Shown piece by piece: positions 1 through 10,949 of a stretch of 64,000 bases of DNA; positions within the stretch are counted from its first letter, which is position 1; each line of letters starts with the position of its first letter. The DNA lies in contig NC_091976.1 in assembly GCF_036711975.1 (NCBI RefSeq), positions 1,860,001-1,924,000 of the forward strand, read 5' to 3'. The notes under the pieces were generated by a model. The model saw only the letters and a list, made by a program, of their open reading frames with translations, was not told the origin of the DNA and ran no database searches. This stretch comes from Onthophagus taurus (Eukaryota > Arthropoda > Insecta > Coleoptera > Scarabaeidae). A program made the translations under genes and the position numbers.

Positions 1-313
1 TCTGTTGTCGTTCGGCGAGGATAATTTCGCTGATCCGATTAATGAGGAAATTGAGGAATTCGTGCGCGTCCTGCTGCATGTAATTGTCAAACTCCTCCTT
101 CTCTTTTCGTAATCGCGCGATAAACTTTTTCGGTGCTATCGAACCGACCTTTTTCTTTTGCGTCGCGATGCTGTGAAAGAGATCGGCCAGACACGTGAGC
201 AGAGTCTCTTTCGTTCGTTTATTTTTCGCTTTGTACTCCAGCACTTTCTCTCTGAACGGCTTACAAAAGTATAATGCTTGAAGAACTGAGTTACTATAAC
301 ACGTATTGCCAAA
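1..313 (-). CDS. Usp12-46: USP12/USP46-type ubiquitin hydrolase, internal exon (partial)
   Basis: Read on minus from a splice acceptor (T-rich tract then CAG at 316-314), the exon opens with [17 protein letters not shown], the Cys box of peptidase family C19. It continues with [34 protein letters not shown] and [14 protein letters not shown], which is the order and wording of the USP12/USP46 branch. The nucleophile is the Cys of NTC. These enzymes remove ubiquitin from substrates and work with WDR20/WDR48-type WD40 partners (family knowledge). The His box and the rest of the catalytic domain lie beyond position 1. The preceding exon, which should end ...GLVN, was not found downstream of 316, so the intron is long or the exon was missed. 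The exon starts in phase 0. No in-frame stop is present. Confidence 0.93.
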
Positions 314-469
314 CTGAAAAAAAGAAACATACAATATTTTTAATAGCTGTTATAGATAAACAGAGATGATTTGTCTAAAAAGTTATTTGATTAAAGATAT
401 AAAAAGATCTTGTGCGATCTTTATAAGTCGTTAATCTGATGGGCAGTAACTCTCAACCAAGTAAATTTA

Positions 470-910
470 ATGCATGTTTAGACAATTTTCTCTCAGCCAA
501 TCGTCTTGCGTCATTACTGAACTAGGTCTGTCAGATCACAAGGCTTATCTCCTTTTTTGTTCTATAGTGGGCTGGGTGCACCCAATAAAAAGATTAAAGT
601 AGCATATAAATCATTCACTCGGAATGGGTTAATAACGTTTCATGATTGTAATGAGTTGGACATGGAAGATAAGTTTCGTCGTTTTATCGATGTGTCAACA
701 AATGCCGTCAATATTAACTTCTGTGAAAAGTTTACTGGTTTAATTATGAGATAAAAATGGCAAGGGACAAACTACACTTGTTTTCTAACATCCAGACTTA
801 ATGCCACGTAAAAGACGGGAGCAACTGAAAAAATGTTTGCACTTTGCAGAGTAATTTGCTAAAATTTCGAAGGGGTATAACGAGAGAAATCTATAGAAGA
901 GTGTACAGAA
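470..910 (+). mobile_element. LINE remnant (endonuclease C-terminus and linker)
   Basis: Fragments in shifting frames match the end of a CR1/Jockey-type LINE endonuclease: CLDNFLSANRL, then ELGLSDHKAYLLF with the SDH catalytic motif at about 522-555. After a +1 shift, a linker reads VAYKSFTRNGLITFHDCNEL (about 599-658). The frame then decays, with RKRREQLKK near 805. It lies within the presumed intron of the ubiquitin hydrolase. It is a dead fragment. The family cannot be fixed from this much sequence. Confidence 0.6.
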
Positions 911-944
911 AAGCCTTAAAACCTCTACCAAATGTCCGTGCGTT

Positions 945-1245
945 TTTGCGTTATAATAATAAATGCCTTTATTAGAAAATAAGCTTAATTGTATAAAAAA
1001 AACACACAAAAGAAAATAGGCGAGTTTCAGCTTGTACTAGTTAGTATAGTTGCTATAACTAACCTAAACAAAAAAGAAAAACATGACTCGGCCAAAAATT
1101 ACAAAGCAACAGCTAGATACAACAACAAGATTGCAAAACATGTCAGATCAGCGTTTGCCCTCATGTAGATATTGTTCAAGAAAACAAGAATTTTTCTTTG
1201 TAAATTTAAACCTTCCTAGTGAGAACCTATTACAATTATCGTCCA
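945..1245 (-). mobile_element. LINE 3' tail remnant, minus strand
   Basis: On minus, the segment ends in AATAAAGGCATTTATTATTATAA, the same sort of 3' end (AATAAA plus TTA repeats) seen on the better preserved LINE ending at 31811. No coding sequence was recognised. This is a tentative assignment based only on the tail. Confidence 0.3.
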
Positions 1246-1249
1246 CCTC

Positions 1250-2530
1250 ATTATTTATTTATTTATTTTATTTATTTATTCATATTCGGGACACGTACAG
1301 GAAAAAATCCCAAAAAAGTGTCCACTACAATAATATAAAAGAAAAGAAAAGAAAACAGACTACATAAGAGAGAACAAAAAAAAAAACTAAAAAATTTATC
1401 AAAAGCATGAAACAATAAAAAAAATGGAATTAAATCAGCAAGCCCGAAGCAGAAAAGAAAATAAACACAGAGACTGGATTGGTCCACATAATCATCGATA
1501 TTACACGGATAGAAAAACAGAATAAGAAGGACCATAAGAAAGGACAAATTTATGTTGCTTTTCCTTTCTGCCCCACCACCCGCAAGAAATCAATATAAAT
1601 ATGGTAAACGAATGTGTTTCGATCGAGTAAATTAATTTTACAAAGAAAAAACTAATGACAAATACTTAAAGTTAAAACGGATTTTTTAAACGACATCATT
1701 GAATTACAAAAGAAATCAACATTGAAACAATAAACATTGCAAGTGTGCATCAGTCTCAACAGAGGTGAACCGGCATGCGCACTAGATCCAGAAGCAGGTA
1801 GTCTGAACAAAAATGGTGATCGAGTAGCATAAGAAGGAACATTAAAGTGAATCTGCTCTAAAAGAACCGGAGCGTCGAGAACTCCATTAACTAGTTTGAA
1901 CAGGAACAATAGGTCCGTACTGTGTCGACGGCCACAGAGAGATCTTAGACCAAACACCCGGCATCTTTGGGAATAAGGGCAGTACGGAAGATAAAATTTG
2001 TGAGCAAGATAACGGATAAATGTTCTCTGTAGGCCCTCAATAAGGTCGATGTAAATATTATAGGCAGGACTCCATACTACTGAAGCGAAATTTAAACCGC
2101 TAGCAACGTATGCCATATATAAAGAAGTAATGCAGCGGACGTTTGTAAATGGACGAGAAATCCTAATGATAAATCCTAGGCGCTTAGTAGCTTCAGAAAC
2201 GATAGAAGTAATATGATCGCGATAGAGTAGTCTAGAATCCAGAACAACGCCAAGATCTTTAACTGAAGAGGATTGAGTAAGATAATGCGGACCTATCATA
2301 TATTTGAAGTTAACATTATATCTCTTTCTACTGAACGTGATCTGACAACACTTATCAGGATTTAGAAATAAGTAATTTTGTGAGCAATAAGAATCAAATC
2401 TGTCAATGTCATCTTGCAACCGAATACAGTCAGAAGCAGACCTGATGCTAGCAAAAATTTTACAGTCATCAGCGAAAAGAGAAAAATTCGAATAATGAAA
2501 GCACTCAGAAACATCATTATATTTCGAAGT
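1250..2530 (-). mobile_element. CR1/Jockey-type LINE, reverse transcriptase C-terminal half
   Basis: The minus frame 2530-1652 encodes the C-terminal half of a LINE reverse transcriptase without internal stops. The catalytic box is FADDCKIF, followed by LFLNPDKCCQITF and then thumb motifs such as VKDLGVVLDSRL and SGLNFASVVWSP. The 3' UTR runs to a TAAA-repeat tail (read on plus as TTTA repeats at 1250-1281). The tail and the C-terminal wording (FLFKLVNG, then a run of short arms) match the plus-strand LINE at 35440-36735, so both are copies of one group. The 5' two thirds are missing. At about 2530 it abuts a different LINE. Confidence 0.85.
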
Positions 2531-2534
2531 CATT

Positions 2535-3130
2535 TGAAATATGTATGACCTCTGAAATAAAGACAAACGATAGAAGGGTGGCGAGTCTTCCGCGAAATCG
2601 CGTATTTATTCCGTGGACATCATTTCGGAAAGTTATCAATTGGTAGAGATACTGTGGTTTCTCATAGTTCATAATTTTATGGTATAGGCACAAACACTGC
2701 TCTTTCCTACGATGATACATATTTAGCCATCCCGAATCCTTCAGTTTATAAGATATTCTGTTATATTTTCTAATTTCATATATATACCCAAGACACTAGT
2801 TTTGTACTCGTACAATAAGTGAATTGAGACAAAACAGAGGCTTCGCACAACATATTTTTCAGATGAATACCAAGGTAGTGTCGATGAGAAAACAACATCC
2901 TCAGATGATAATAAGCCCTGGATATACAGTTGGAGACATGCTTCTTATAGCGAAAACTGTTATCCATAATCATACCCAAATTCTTAACCTTACTAACCAA
3001 AGGAATGTTACAACCAACAATTTGCAAATCAATACTTTCCCGAAAACCATTACATATAGCGGAATTTCCAAAAAGCACAAAGCATCCATTATTACGAGAA
3101 AAAACTACAATATAAAAAATTGTGGTATTA
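2535..3130 (-). mobile_element. Second LINE type, reverse transcriptase thumb remnant
   Basis: Minus fragments read ESIDLQIVGCNIPLVSK, KNLGMIMDNSFRYKKHV and LHLKNMLCEASVLSQFTYC, then LYHKIMNYEKPQYLYQLI. The first part is a close relative of the reverse transcriptase at 32571-33440, which has LNGCNIPIVDQARNLGLVVDNAFRY. The second part resembles the C-terminus at 56447-56752. The frame is broken. The element ends against the 1250-2530 LINE, making a junction of two LINE kinds in one orientation. Confidence 0.7.
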
Positions 3131-3206
3131 ATTTACAATTAATGCAGCAAGATCACCTGATATAACCTCCTGCAACTTCTTCCTTTGGAGATAGATACGT
3201 CAAAAC

Positions 3207-4431
3207 TAGTGATGGAACGGATATCCGGCAATAAATAAATTTTTTAAATAATCGACAATTTTTCCGAATTTAACAATTTTCGCCGATTAAGTTTTAAAAA
3301 TTCGTATAAAATCCACTTCTTGGAATATGAGTATGAAAATTTCCCAAAGTGTTAATAAAAGTGTCCTCGTTCCAATGAACCAATCCATTTTGAAAAATAA
3401 CTTTTAATTTTTGAGGAAACAATATTTGAAATTAAACTAAAACTAGAACTAACACTAGCACTATCACAAGAACTAAGACTAGACCTAGAACTAGAATCTT
3501 TCGGGTTAAGCCGTGTTCGAAATCACTTCGAACTTGTTTCTGAAGAAGGTTGCAACATGGCATCCGAAACGTCAAACATTTTTTCAAAAAACGCACGGCT
3601 TAACCCGAAAGATTCTAGTTCTAGGTCTAGTGTTAGTTCTTGTGATAGTGCTAGTGTTAGTTTTAGTTTAATTAATATCGGCCGTGAAAGCCTTCGTACT
3701 TATAATATTTGAAGTTTTGATAAAATTTTCGATGTTGCAATTTTCATTGATAACTTGCAAAATTCGCTATAAAATTAATTTCTTGAAGGATCTTTATGGA
3801 AATATCACCAATTATTAATTAAAATAGCCCCTTTTTAATGCAAAAAGCCGTTTTGAAAAATCGCTTTCAGTTCTTGAGAAATAAATTTTAGAAATGATCG
3901 ACAATTTTTTTGAATTTTGTAATTTTCGCCGATTAAGTTTTAAAAATTCGTATAAAATCCAGTTCTTGGAATATGAGTATGAAAATTTCGCAAAGTATCC
4001 CCTTTCCAATGAATTAACCCATTTTGAAAAATAACTTTTAGTTTTTGAGAAAATAGAATTTGAACTTTTGAAAAAATTTGATGTTGCAATTTTCATCGAT
4101 AATTTTCAAAATTCGCTATAAAATTCATTTCTTCAAGGATCCTTGTGGAAATATCGCCAATTATCAATTAAAGTATCCTTTTTTTAGAGTTGGTTCGTTG
4201 GTTAAATCAGTATCAAAAACATTCATTTTGTATCTTGGATCCAAATAAGTTGACATATCTTATCAGCTTTCTTATTAATTTAATTTTTATTTAAATATCG
4301 TAATAATGTGGCAATATAGGGTATCACTTCAGAAATGCACCAGAAATTATAACCATAATGTCCGGATAGATATGCCGGATATCTAGCCGAATATCCGGCT
4401 TTTCGCAAAATCATTATTCGTTCCATCACTA
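3207..4431. mobile_element. Non-autonomous hAT-like element carrying satellite repeats (copy A)
   Basis: The ends are inverted: TAGTGATGGAACGGATA at 3207 and its complement finishing CCGTTCCATCACTA (with base differences inside) at 4431. They are flanked by GTCAAAAC (3199-3206) and GTCAAAAG (4432-4439), an 8-bp target duplication with one mismatch. TAGNG ends and 8-bp duplications are typical of hAT elements. The interior holds pieces of the ~181-bp repeat that fills copy B in dalao intron 6 (for example GTTTTGAAAAATCGCTTT near 3853). No transposase is present. A 245-bp hairpin is inserted at 3430-3674. Confidence 0.75.
3430..3674. repeat. Inverted-repeat hairpin with CTAG-rich arms
   Basis: The left arm (3430-3515) and right arm (3594-3674) are near-perfect complements. 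The stem carries runs built on CTAGAACTAGA and ends inward in TCTTTCGGGTTAAGCCGTG. One arm has an extra 7 bp. The loop is ~78 bp. It lies inside the hAT-like element and interrupts one of its repeats (AATATTTGAA before, ATTTGAAGTTTTG after). No coding capacity is seen. Related hairpins are at 13970-14330 and 19795-19945. Confidence 0.85.
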
Positions 4432-4439
4432 GTCAAAAG

Positions 4440-5095
4440 CCAAGTGTAAGCTAATATTTCAACGAGGATATGAAGAATAGAATAAGGGAAAGCTTTCGAA
4501 ATATCTCTGCCGACATTAGAACCGAATTCGTAAATCGGATTCACTTATGCACAAAGCACAATTTCAGATATTTGAATTTTGATTAGGAATTATTTATAGT
4601 TTTCTTTTTTAAATCATCAGTAATGCTTAATCACATATTTTCTCAAATTTTCATAATAGGTTATAAATATGGAAAAACAGTTCATTTTTAAACATCCTGT
4701 TTAAGATAGACCAATGTAGCTAATAATAAATAGAGTGCATTTAAGGATATCCAAGCAGCAACTGTAACAAATTTTAACTTTCAAGCTCGACCGCTCGCTG
4801 CACAATTCAGATTTAAAGAACATAGTGTTAATAACTTAAAAAAAGCAATTCCATTTCACCCTGTTCTTAGTTCTAGAGTGCACACATACACCTACTTTAT
4901 GTATGTTCATTTCCGTCAGCACTTCCTTGTGTTTGCAGTTCCACTATGTTATGTCCAACATTCCAAACATTTATACAGGCTGGGGCAGAATGCAGTCAAT
5001 AGTTTCAAAAAATCACTGTAGGGCGCCCAGACCGAATAGAAGGGTGGGGCAAGTGCCATTAGGTAGGGGGAACAATACCGTTATCAATATCCACC
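4440..5095. other. Unassigned AT-rich DNA
   Basis: No protein family, RNA gene or repeat boundary could be supported here. Short open frames are not conserved-looking. Confidence 0.5.
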
Positions 5096-5490
5096 ATGCC
5101 GAAGTCAAGTGAGCAATGGGGCTTTGTTGTGGAAACGTTCTTTAAAAACGGGGAAAGTGTTGTGGCGATACAGAGGGCTTAAAACCTAAAACCACTCGGA
5201 AATGGATCAATAATGTAAGGGCGACAGGATCTGCAGTTCCTACAAAACCCGTTGGGCGACCTAAAAGTGTGAGAACACACGAAAACATTACGGCAGTAAG
5301 AGCCTCAATTGAGCAATCTTCAACCCGATTTGCGCGAAAACATGCTGCTGCGCTTGGAATATCGTCCAGATCTGTAAGGCGCTGTATCGCTGGAATTTCG
5401 CAAGATATACTGGGAAGAGTGTCCGAAAACTTCTTTGAAAGACTTATATGTGTATTGCTCGCCAAGGCCTCCACTTTATGGAGGTATTAG
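5096..5490 (+). pseudogene. Mariner-like transposase remnant with DUF4817-type N-terminal helix-turn-helix
   Basis: From ATG 5096 the frame reads EQWGFVVETFFKNGESVVAI, then a stop and a short deletion. From about 5190 it reads TTRKWINNVRATGSAVPTKP, GRPKSVRTHENI and AALGISSRSVRRC. This is the DNA-binding N-terminal region (DUF4817-like helix-turn-helix pair) of a mariner-related transposase common in insects. The next residues, ENFFERLICV, resemble the C-terminus of the same family, so the catalytic domain has been deleted. The copy is dead. A different, catalytic-region fragment of this group lies at 57490-58040 on minus. Confidence 0.75.
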
Positions 5491-5584
5491 GACGATATTA
5501 TTTTTAAAATATCGTGAAAAAAATGCTATTATATGTACTTTTGAGCAATAAAACCTTTTTTATTTATATCGAATCGTTGTCTTA

Positions 5585-6021
5585 CAAATTAATAATTGCC
5601 AACGATATGGACATACGAAAAATTACTGCTCAATGAGCCCTAGCTAATGTGCGTCAAATGCGGTGAAAATCACAACCACACTAATTGCAAAAAACTTCAA
5701 GCTGATCCACCTAAATGTACCAATTGTGGCCAAGATCATCCAGCAAGCTATCGAGGGTGTAAAATTCACATCGAATATCAGAACAAATACCATCGTCAAA
5801 CAACTTCAGTCCATCTTGCGCAAAGAACCCAGAGCTCACAAGCAATATCTCAAACAAAGACTAATATCAAGAGCTACGCATCGACAGTAAAAAGCACACC
5901 TGCTCCAGCTCAAGTAAAGAATCAACCAAACCAACAACAATCCTCAGAATCACAGGCACCTCTCCTATCTACCATCCTCTCCTATCTTAAAGATTTCCTT
6001 GTTTCCCAATATCACAAATGA
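5585..6021 (+). pseudogene. Jockey-type LINE ORF1 (gag-like, CCHC zinc knuckles), 5' truncated
   Basis: The reading begins NNCQRYGHTKNYC, a zinc knuckle, then after one stop CVKCGENHNHTNC and CTNCGQDHPASYRGC, the three-knuckle array of Jockey/I gag proteins. It continues with a Gln/Ser-rich tail (TQSSQAISQTKTNIKSYAST) and ends at TGA 6019-6021. Such proteins bind the element RNA. The N-terminal half is absent, and the mariner-like remnant lies directly upstream. ORF2 of the same element follows after a short gap. Confidence 0.8.
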
Positions 6022-6065
6022 AAACATTCGTAATTAACCACATTTAATTCACGACTAATCTAACA

Positions 6066-8324
6066 AACATACAGAACCTAACCATCCTGAATTTCAACGC
6101 CAATTGTATTAAAAAACAACGAACTCTTCTTATTGCGTTTTTGACTCGCTATCAGATTGATGTACTTTGCAAATAGCAGGATATAATGTATATAGAGCAG
6201 ATGGGCTTTCAGCCACAGCTTGCGGAGGGGTGGCGATTATAATTAAAAGACAAATTTAACACCATCAATTTAGCTGTAAAACCACCGCTATTGAAGTAAC
6301 GGCAATAATTAATGCAAACAAACAACTCAACTCAATATCATATGTGAATACAAACAACCTAACAAAAAACTACTAGAAACTGACATAAGTTCAATGTTGA
6401 GTAGCTCTATACCTACCCTACTTATAGGAGATCTTAACAGCAAGAATAAACTATGGGGATGCAGAGCAGATAATGCATCGGGACTGAATCTGATTTTACT
6501 TACTTTCTGTATAGAAGGGATAGTCCCTTCTACCCAACCCAACCCAACCGGATATTTTAGATATAGTAATAACCAAAAATTTTACCATCCAGTTAAATCT
6601 GTGTGTAATTAAACTCGGATCATTTGCCAGTAATCATCACCCTTGCAAAGCACCTGAATACAAACCTAAAATTCCTAAGCTGATCAATGGATTCATCAAC
6701 TGGGCAGAGTTTGGAGACTCGCTGAATAATCAAGAATTTAGCTACTCCGAACGAGTTAGACGCAAAAATCCGCTCACTGACTTCAAACATTAAGGAAGCA
6801 GCTGCCTCTTCAACGAAACCGTTTAAAAGAAATTCTACAAGCAATTACAACCTTCCCCCTTAAAACATCTTAGTCTAATCAAGGAAAATCGGAGGGTTCG
6901 CCGGGAATGGCAACAGACGCGTAACCCAGAAATAAAAACTACACTGAATGGACTAACTCATACAATTTCTCAGGAACTAGATGCCTATAGAATCAACAAT
7001 TATAGAAAAGTCATCGAAATCTTTGAAGCAAATGACCCGGGCTTGTGGAAGACCACTAGGAAAATAACACGGACGTATAAAGAAATACCTACCTAATTCT
7101 GTTTTCGACCACAATCCAACAATATAATGAATCCCATCTATTAACTTCAGCAACTACCGAGACCGACAGAATCTCAATAGAAGAACTAAAGGTAAAAATA
7201 GCAAACCTCGTGTCTGGAAATTGGCTGCTTTCCGGTAGTGTGAAAAATAGCGCAAATCGTAATGTTCAGAAAGCCAGGCAAAATCAATTATCGCCCAATC
7301 AATCTCCTCTCATCCTTATCTAAACTATTTGAACGAGTCATCCATCATCGACTACAAGATAACTCTTCTTGTAGTAAGTTAAGCCTCCTCAGAATAATCC
7401 CAAACATCCAGTACGGATTTAGAGAGGCACACTTCACGGTTTACCAACTGGCAAGAGTAGCGGAATATATCGAGGAAGGGTTCGAGGCTAAAAAGTTTAC
7501 AGCTGTTGTTTCGCTGGATGTAGCAAGGGCCTTTGATACTGTCTGGATTGAAGGATTAAAATACAAGCTCAATCAAACGGGGTTAAGCAACTATTTACTT
7601 GCCATTCTGTTCTTCTTCCTGGAGGAGAGAACTTTCTCCATCAATGGATACTCCTCCAGCACAAGCAATACTTGCAGGCGTCCCACAAGATAGTAGTTTA
7701 TCCCCTGCTCTGTTCAACATCTTTATGCATGATATCCCGACCGACGTAAACTTCAAAATGGCCATGTTTGCAATTGAGATAATTCAAAGGTCAGTGGACA
7801 AAATCCAGAAATCAAAATGGGGCATTTTGCTCAATGCCAGCAAATGCTCCTTACATAATTATAAACGATCAAGAAATACAGTGGAAAGCAACCGTTGAAG
7901 CCATTAAATACCTCGGAGTCCTTCTTAATCACCACCTTACTTGGAACTCCACATAAACTCAAAGGTCAACCAAGAATATGCCAGGCTTCGCCAATTGTAT
8001 CCTCTGATCAGCAGAAAATCACCACTGCGAACTGAGTGCACTCTACTTCTTTACAAAGCTGTCATCAGGCCACTAGTATCTTACGCCTGCCCAGTTTGGA
8101 GCAATTCATCAACTTCAAACATGAGAAAAATTCAAATCCTACAAAATAAACTTCTACGGATCTTAGCGAACGCGCCGTGGTTTGTAAGAAACGAGGAGCT
8201 CCATGAAGACTTAAATGTCCAAACTATCAGCGAATTTATTAAAAAACTAACTAAAAAGTTTTTTAACAATATTAATAAGTGCTCTAGTGCGATTCAGCAT
8301 CAAGTTGAAAATTTAATGCAATAA
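6066..8324 (+). pseudogene. Jockey-type LINE ORF2 (endonuclease and reverse transcriptase), degraded
   Basis: Endonuclease pieces in order: LTILNFNANCIKKQRTLL (6080), AGYNVYRADGLSATACGG (6178), LLIGDLNSKNKLWGCR (6420) and SDHLPVIITL (about 6617, by frame change). Reverse transcriptase pieces: KINYRPINLLSSLSKLFERV (7280), FTAVVSLDVARAFDTVW (7495, the first catalytic Asp), LAGVPQDSSLSPALFNIF (7670), then a deletion that removes the YADD box. The C-terminus from 7941 reads LRTECTLLLYKAVIRPLVSY and RKIQILQNKLLRIL, ending at 8324. The order of domains is complete but at least four frameshifts or deletions are visible. The copy is old. No poly-A tail is seen at 8325. Confidence 0.85.
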
Positions 8325-8335
8325 CAACTGAGATT

Positions 8336-8650
8336 ACACAAATTTGCAAAGTTTTGTTGTCGGTGAGCTGAGAGTCATTTCCAAAGTAATTTTCTGCGTA
8401 GAATCGTAATCCGAGTTCAGAATTTCATTACGTTGTGATTTTAAGATATCCGAGGTTGTGTACAAGAAAAATGACTTTTTTGGCTATTTTTGAAGTTACG
8501 TACGGGATGCAAAATATTTTTTTGCTTTATTGTATCTACTACACCATTCGGTACTATCCTTTCTCTTCAAAATGCGCTATTGAAATGTGCTGCACGATTT
8601 CTCCTTAATAAGTTATTATTTATTACCCTTGAAGTTGAACACTGAACCCG
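8336..8650. repeat. Left arm of a ~300-bp inverted repeat pair
   Basis: The segment CAAATTTGCAAAG...TAATTTTCTGC...AGAATCG...TTTTAAGATA...GAGGTT and on to CTACTATCCTT-like text recurs in inverted orientation at 10950-11262. In both arms the order is the same: TTCTGCATAGAATC, TTTTAAGATA, GAGGTTATGTAC, TGGCTATTTTTGAAGTTA, TACTATCC. The pair brackets the hAT/RTE insertion and the uncharacterised gene remnant, so it may be the terminal inverted repeat of a larger element. Confidence 0.6.
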
Positions 8651-8822
8651 GTATGAGATAGGCGTAATTACTTAGCAACCAAACTGTAATCTGAATTGCT
8701 AGGTTCACGACTAAATGAGAGAAATCTCCGTGCTCCTGGTACTATGTTTTCTTGGTATGGACATCGAGAAAAATTTATTTATTCAGTTCTGTTCTGAAGG
8801 TGGTAGCTATGTTTATTATAAC

Positions 8823-10045
8823 CAGTGTTGTTAAATACCCGGGTATTTATTTTCAAGGGTATATTTCCTGGATATATACTTGGGGGTATTTACCCAAGAT
8901 GGGTATTTAGAGGTATTTATAAAATTTAATTTAAATTGAGTTGATGGCAGTTTGGCAAGCACTTCAAGAATGCAGAGTCGATTATCGATATACCAAACTT
9001 ATTTATAACATCTCCAAGAATACTACAATGACGGTAAAATTGCATGAAAGTACTGAAGAGAGTAAAAGTAGTAAAATACTGATTGTGAGTAAAACAAGGC
9101 GAGACACTGTTGAACAGAAATTGTTCATCACAGTCGTCAGAGTGCATTTAAACAACTGGATTGTACCCAAAAAGACATAAACATTGATTGCAAATGTTTA
9201 AGTAATTTGCGCTACGGGGACGATATAGTTCTTATATCAGATAGCCTTAGAGAGATTAAACTAATTTTGAACGACTTAAAGGAGGTGTGTGCAAGAGTCG
9301 GATTAAATATCAATGAGGAGAAATCAAAATTTATGATAAATCTTGTTTCCAACTCTAACATCAACAGAACAATAAGATTGAGAGGGTTGACAGTTATGTA
9401 TATCTTGGCTATGAGGTTCGTTTATCGAGAGATAATGAAACAAGCGAACTAAACAGAAGGATCACATTCGTATGGACAGCCTACAGGAAACTTAGAGACA
9501 TCTTCAAGAGAAAAGGCTTTCAATCAATGCGTGTTTCCGGTTATGACATAAGGCTCCGAAACTTTAACATTAACGGTAGCCACTGCCAGGAGGGTCCAAG
9601 GTAGCGCAAAGATAAATGGAGAGGTCGATCCTGGGTCTAACTCTGAGGGACTACATACGAAATGAAGACCTATGAAGAAGAAGTGGCGTAAATGATGTGG
9701 TCAACATTATGACAAAGCTTAAGTGGAACTGGGCGGGTCATGTCGCGCGAATGAAGAATGAGCAGTGGACAAAAAGGTTGCTTGAGTGGAGACCGCGAGC
9801 GAACAGACGAAGTAGACATCAAAAGAATTACCAACAATTGGATTCAGACAGCACAGAATACAATCGAATGGAATAGAATAGGGGAGATCTATGTCCAACA
9901 TTGGACGCAGAGGGTGTTTGATGACAATAATCATAATAACTTGATCTAATCTAAATTACGACAGATTCGTCTAATGGTAATACGTCTTTGATTGTTGACA
10001 ATTCCTCGTCTTCAACGTCCTCATCATCTTCCTCTTCATTTTTTT
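8823..10045. mobile_element. hAT-like element with captured RTE reverse transcriptase (copy 1, 3' truncated)
   Basis: It begins CAGTGTTGTTAAATACCC at 8823, the same end as the complete copy at 58861-59963 (in the other orientation there). About 115 bp in, the sequence switches to an RTE reverse transcriptase at TTGATGGCAG; the switch point is identical in the second copy. After the LINE part, shared non-LINE sequence resumes (about 9965-10045). On minus this can encode an acidic run, EDDEDVEDEELSTIKDVL. The opposite end of the element (CCCATCACTG) is absent here. Confidence 0.7.
8941..9950 (+). pseudogene. RTE-type reverse transcriptase fragment inside the hAT-like element
   Basis: Pieces in order: ALQECRVDYRYTKLIYNI, TMTVKLHEST, a partly lost GRGVRQG block, LRYGDDIVLISDSLREIKLI (YADD box altered to YGDD, 9207-9260), LKEVCARVGLNINEEKSKF. 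The C-terminal zone follows in other frames: LKWNWAGHVARMKNEQWTKR and WIQTAQNTIEWNR. These are hallmark motifs of RTE/BovB-like elements. Stops and shifts are frequent. Its fixed position in two copies shows it travels with the hAT-like ends. Confidence 0.75.
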
Positions 10046-10109
10046 TTTGGAATAAAACTCGTGCAAAAACGTGGACTGTTATATGACCTTGTCAATTGAA
10101 TGGTTTCTC

Positions 10110-10890
10110 TAAAAGAAGTTGATAAAACCAATTTTTCTGTATAACTCCAATCAATACATTTCCTTGCCTATTGCTCATTCTGTATACTTAAAAGAACCAT
10201 ATGACAATGTTAAAACTATTCTTGAAACTATTAAATATAAACACCAAAAATGGAATATATGTGGAGATTTGAAAATTACTGGCAAGCCTCTTGGACAACA
10301 GTGAGGTTTTACAAAATATCCATGTTGTGTAGGGTTATGAGATAGCAGAGATAGGATACTATGTTAAAAAAAAATTGGCAAAGATGCATTGATTAATGTG
10401 AAAAAGTTTATATCAAATTAGGAATAATGACGCAATTCGTAAAAGCGTGTAATAATAAAAATGGTGCTTGCTTTAAGTACCTTGTAAATAAATATTCCAA
10501 CTTGAATGTTGCCAAAATAAAAGAAGAGATATTCATTGAGGCAAAAATGCGAGAATTGATGAAAACTATTAATTTTGAAAATGTTGTGATTTCGGATGAC
10601 TGAAATGCTTGGACTAGCTTCAAAGAAAGTATCGATGGTTTCTTAGGCAATAATAAAGCTGCTAATTTTAAGGTGCTAGTCGCCTGTGATGCAAAATTGT
10701 GACAGGTTGTGACATGAGCATGAAGTTGCACTATTTGCGCTCTCATTTACATTGGTTTCCTGACAATTTAAATGGAAATGGAAGGAAATGATCCACATCT
10801 ATACTAGCGGATTATTGCTGGTCATTTCTGGCACAATATATAGAATAAAACATAAGCAAAAGACATGGCATAAAAGTTAAATTCAAAACA
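10110..10890 (+). pseudogene. Uncharacterised mobile-element gene family, broken copy
   Basis: The plus frame reads FLYNSNQYISLPIAHSVYLK, NVKTILETIKYKHQKWNICG and DLKITG. After stops come GFTKYPC, then L-stop-DSRDR, a second block KLGIMTQFVKACNN, YSNLNVAKIKEEIFIEAKMR, NAWTSFKESIDGFLG and, shifted, SMKLHYLRSHLHWFPDN and DYCWSFLA. I recognise this as a protein family widespread in insects and cnidarians whose members sit in repetitive DNA, but I know no function or name for it. The Cys/Trp block around PC and DSRDR could be a metal site. Several stops make this copy dead. It lies between the two inverted arms at 8336 and 10950. Confidence 0.55.
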
Positions 10891-10949
10891 AAATTCAGAC
10901 TGGCGTGTCTCCTGCATCTGACAGTACCGATCCATAAGCTGGGTTCCAA

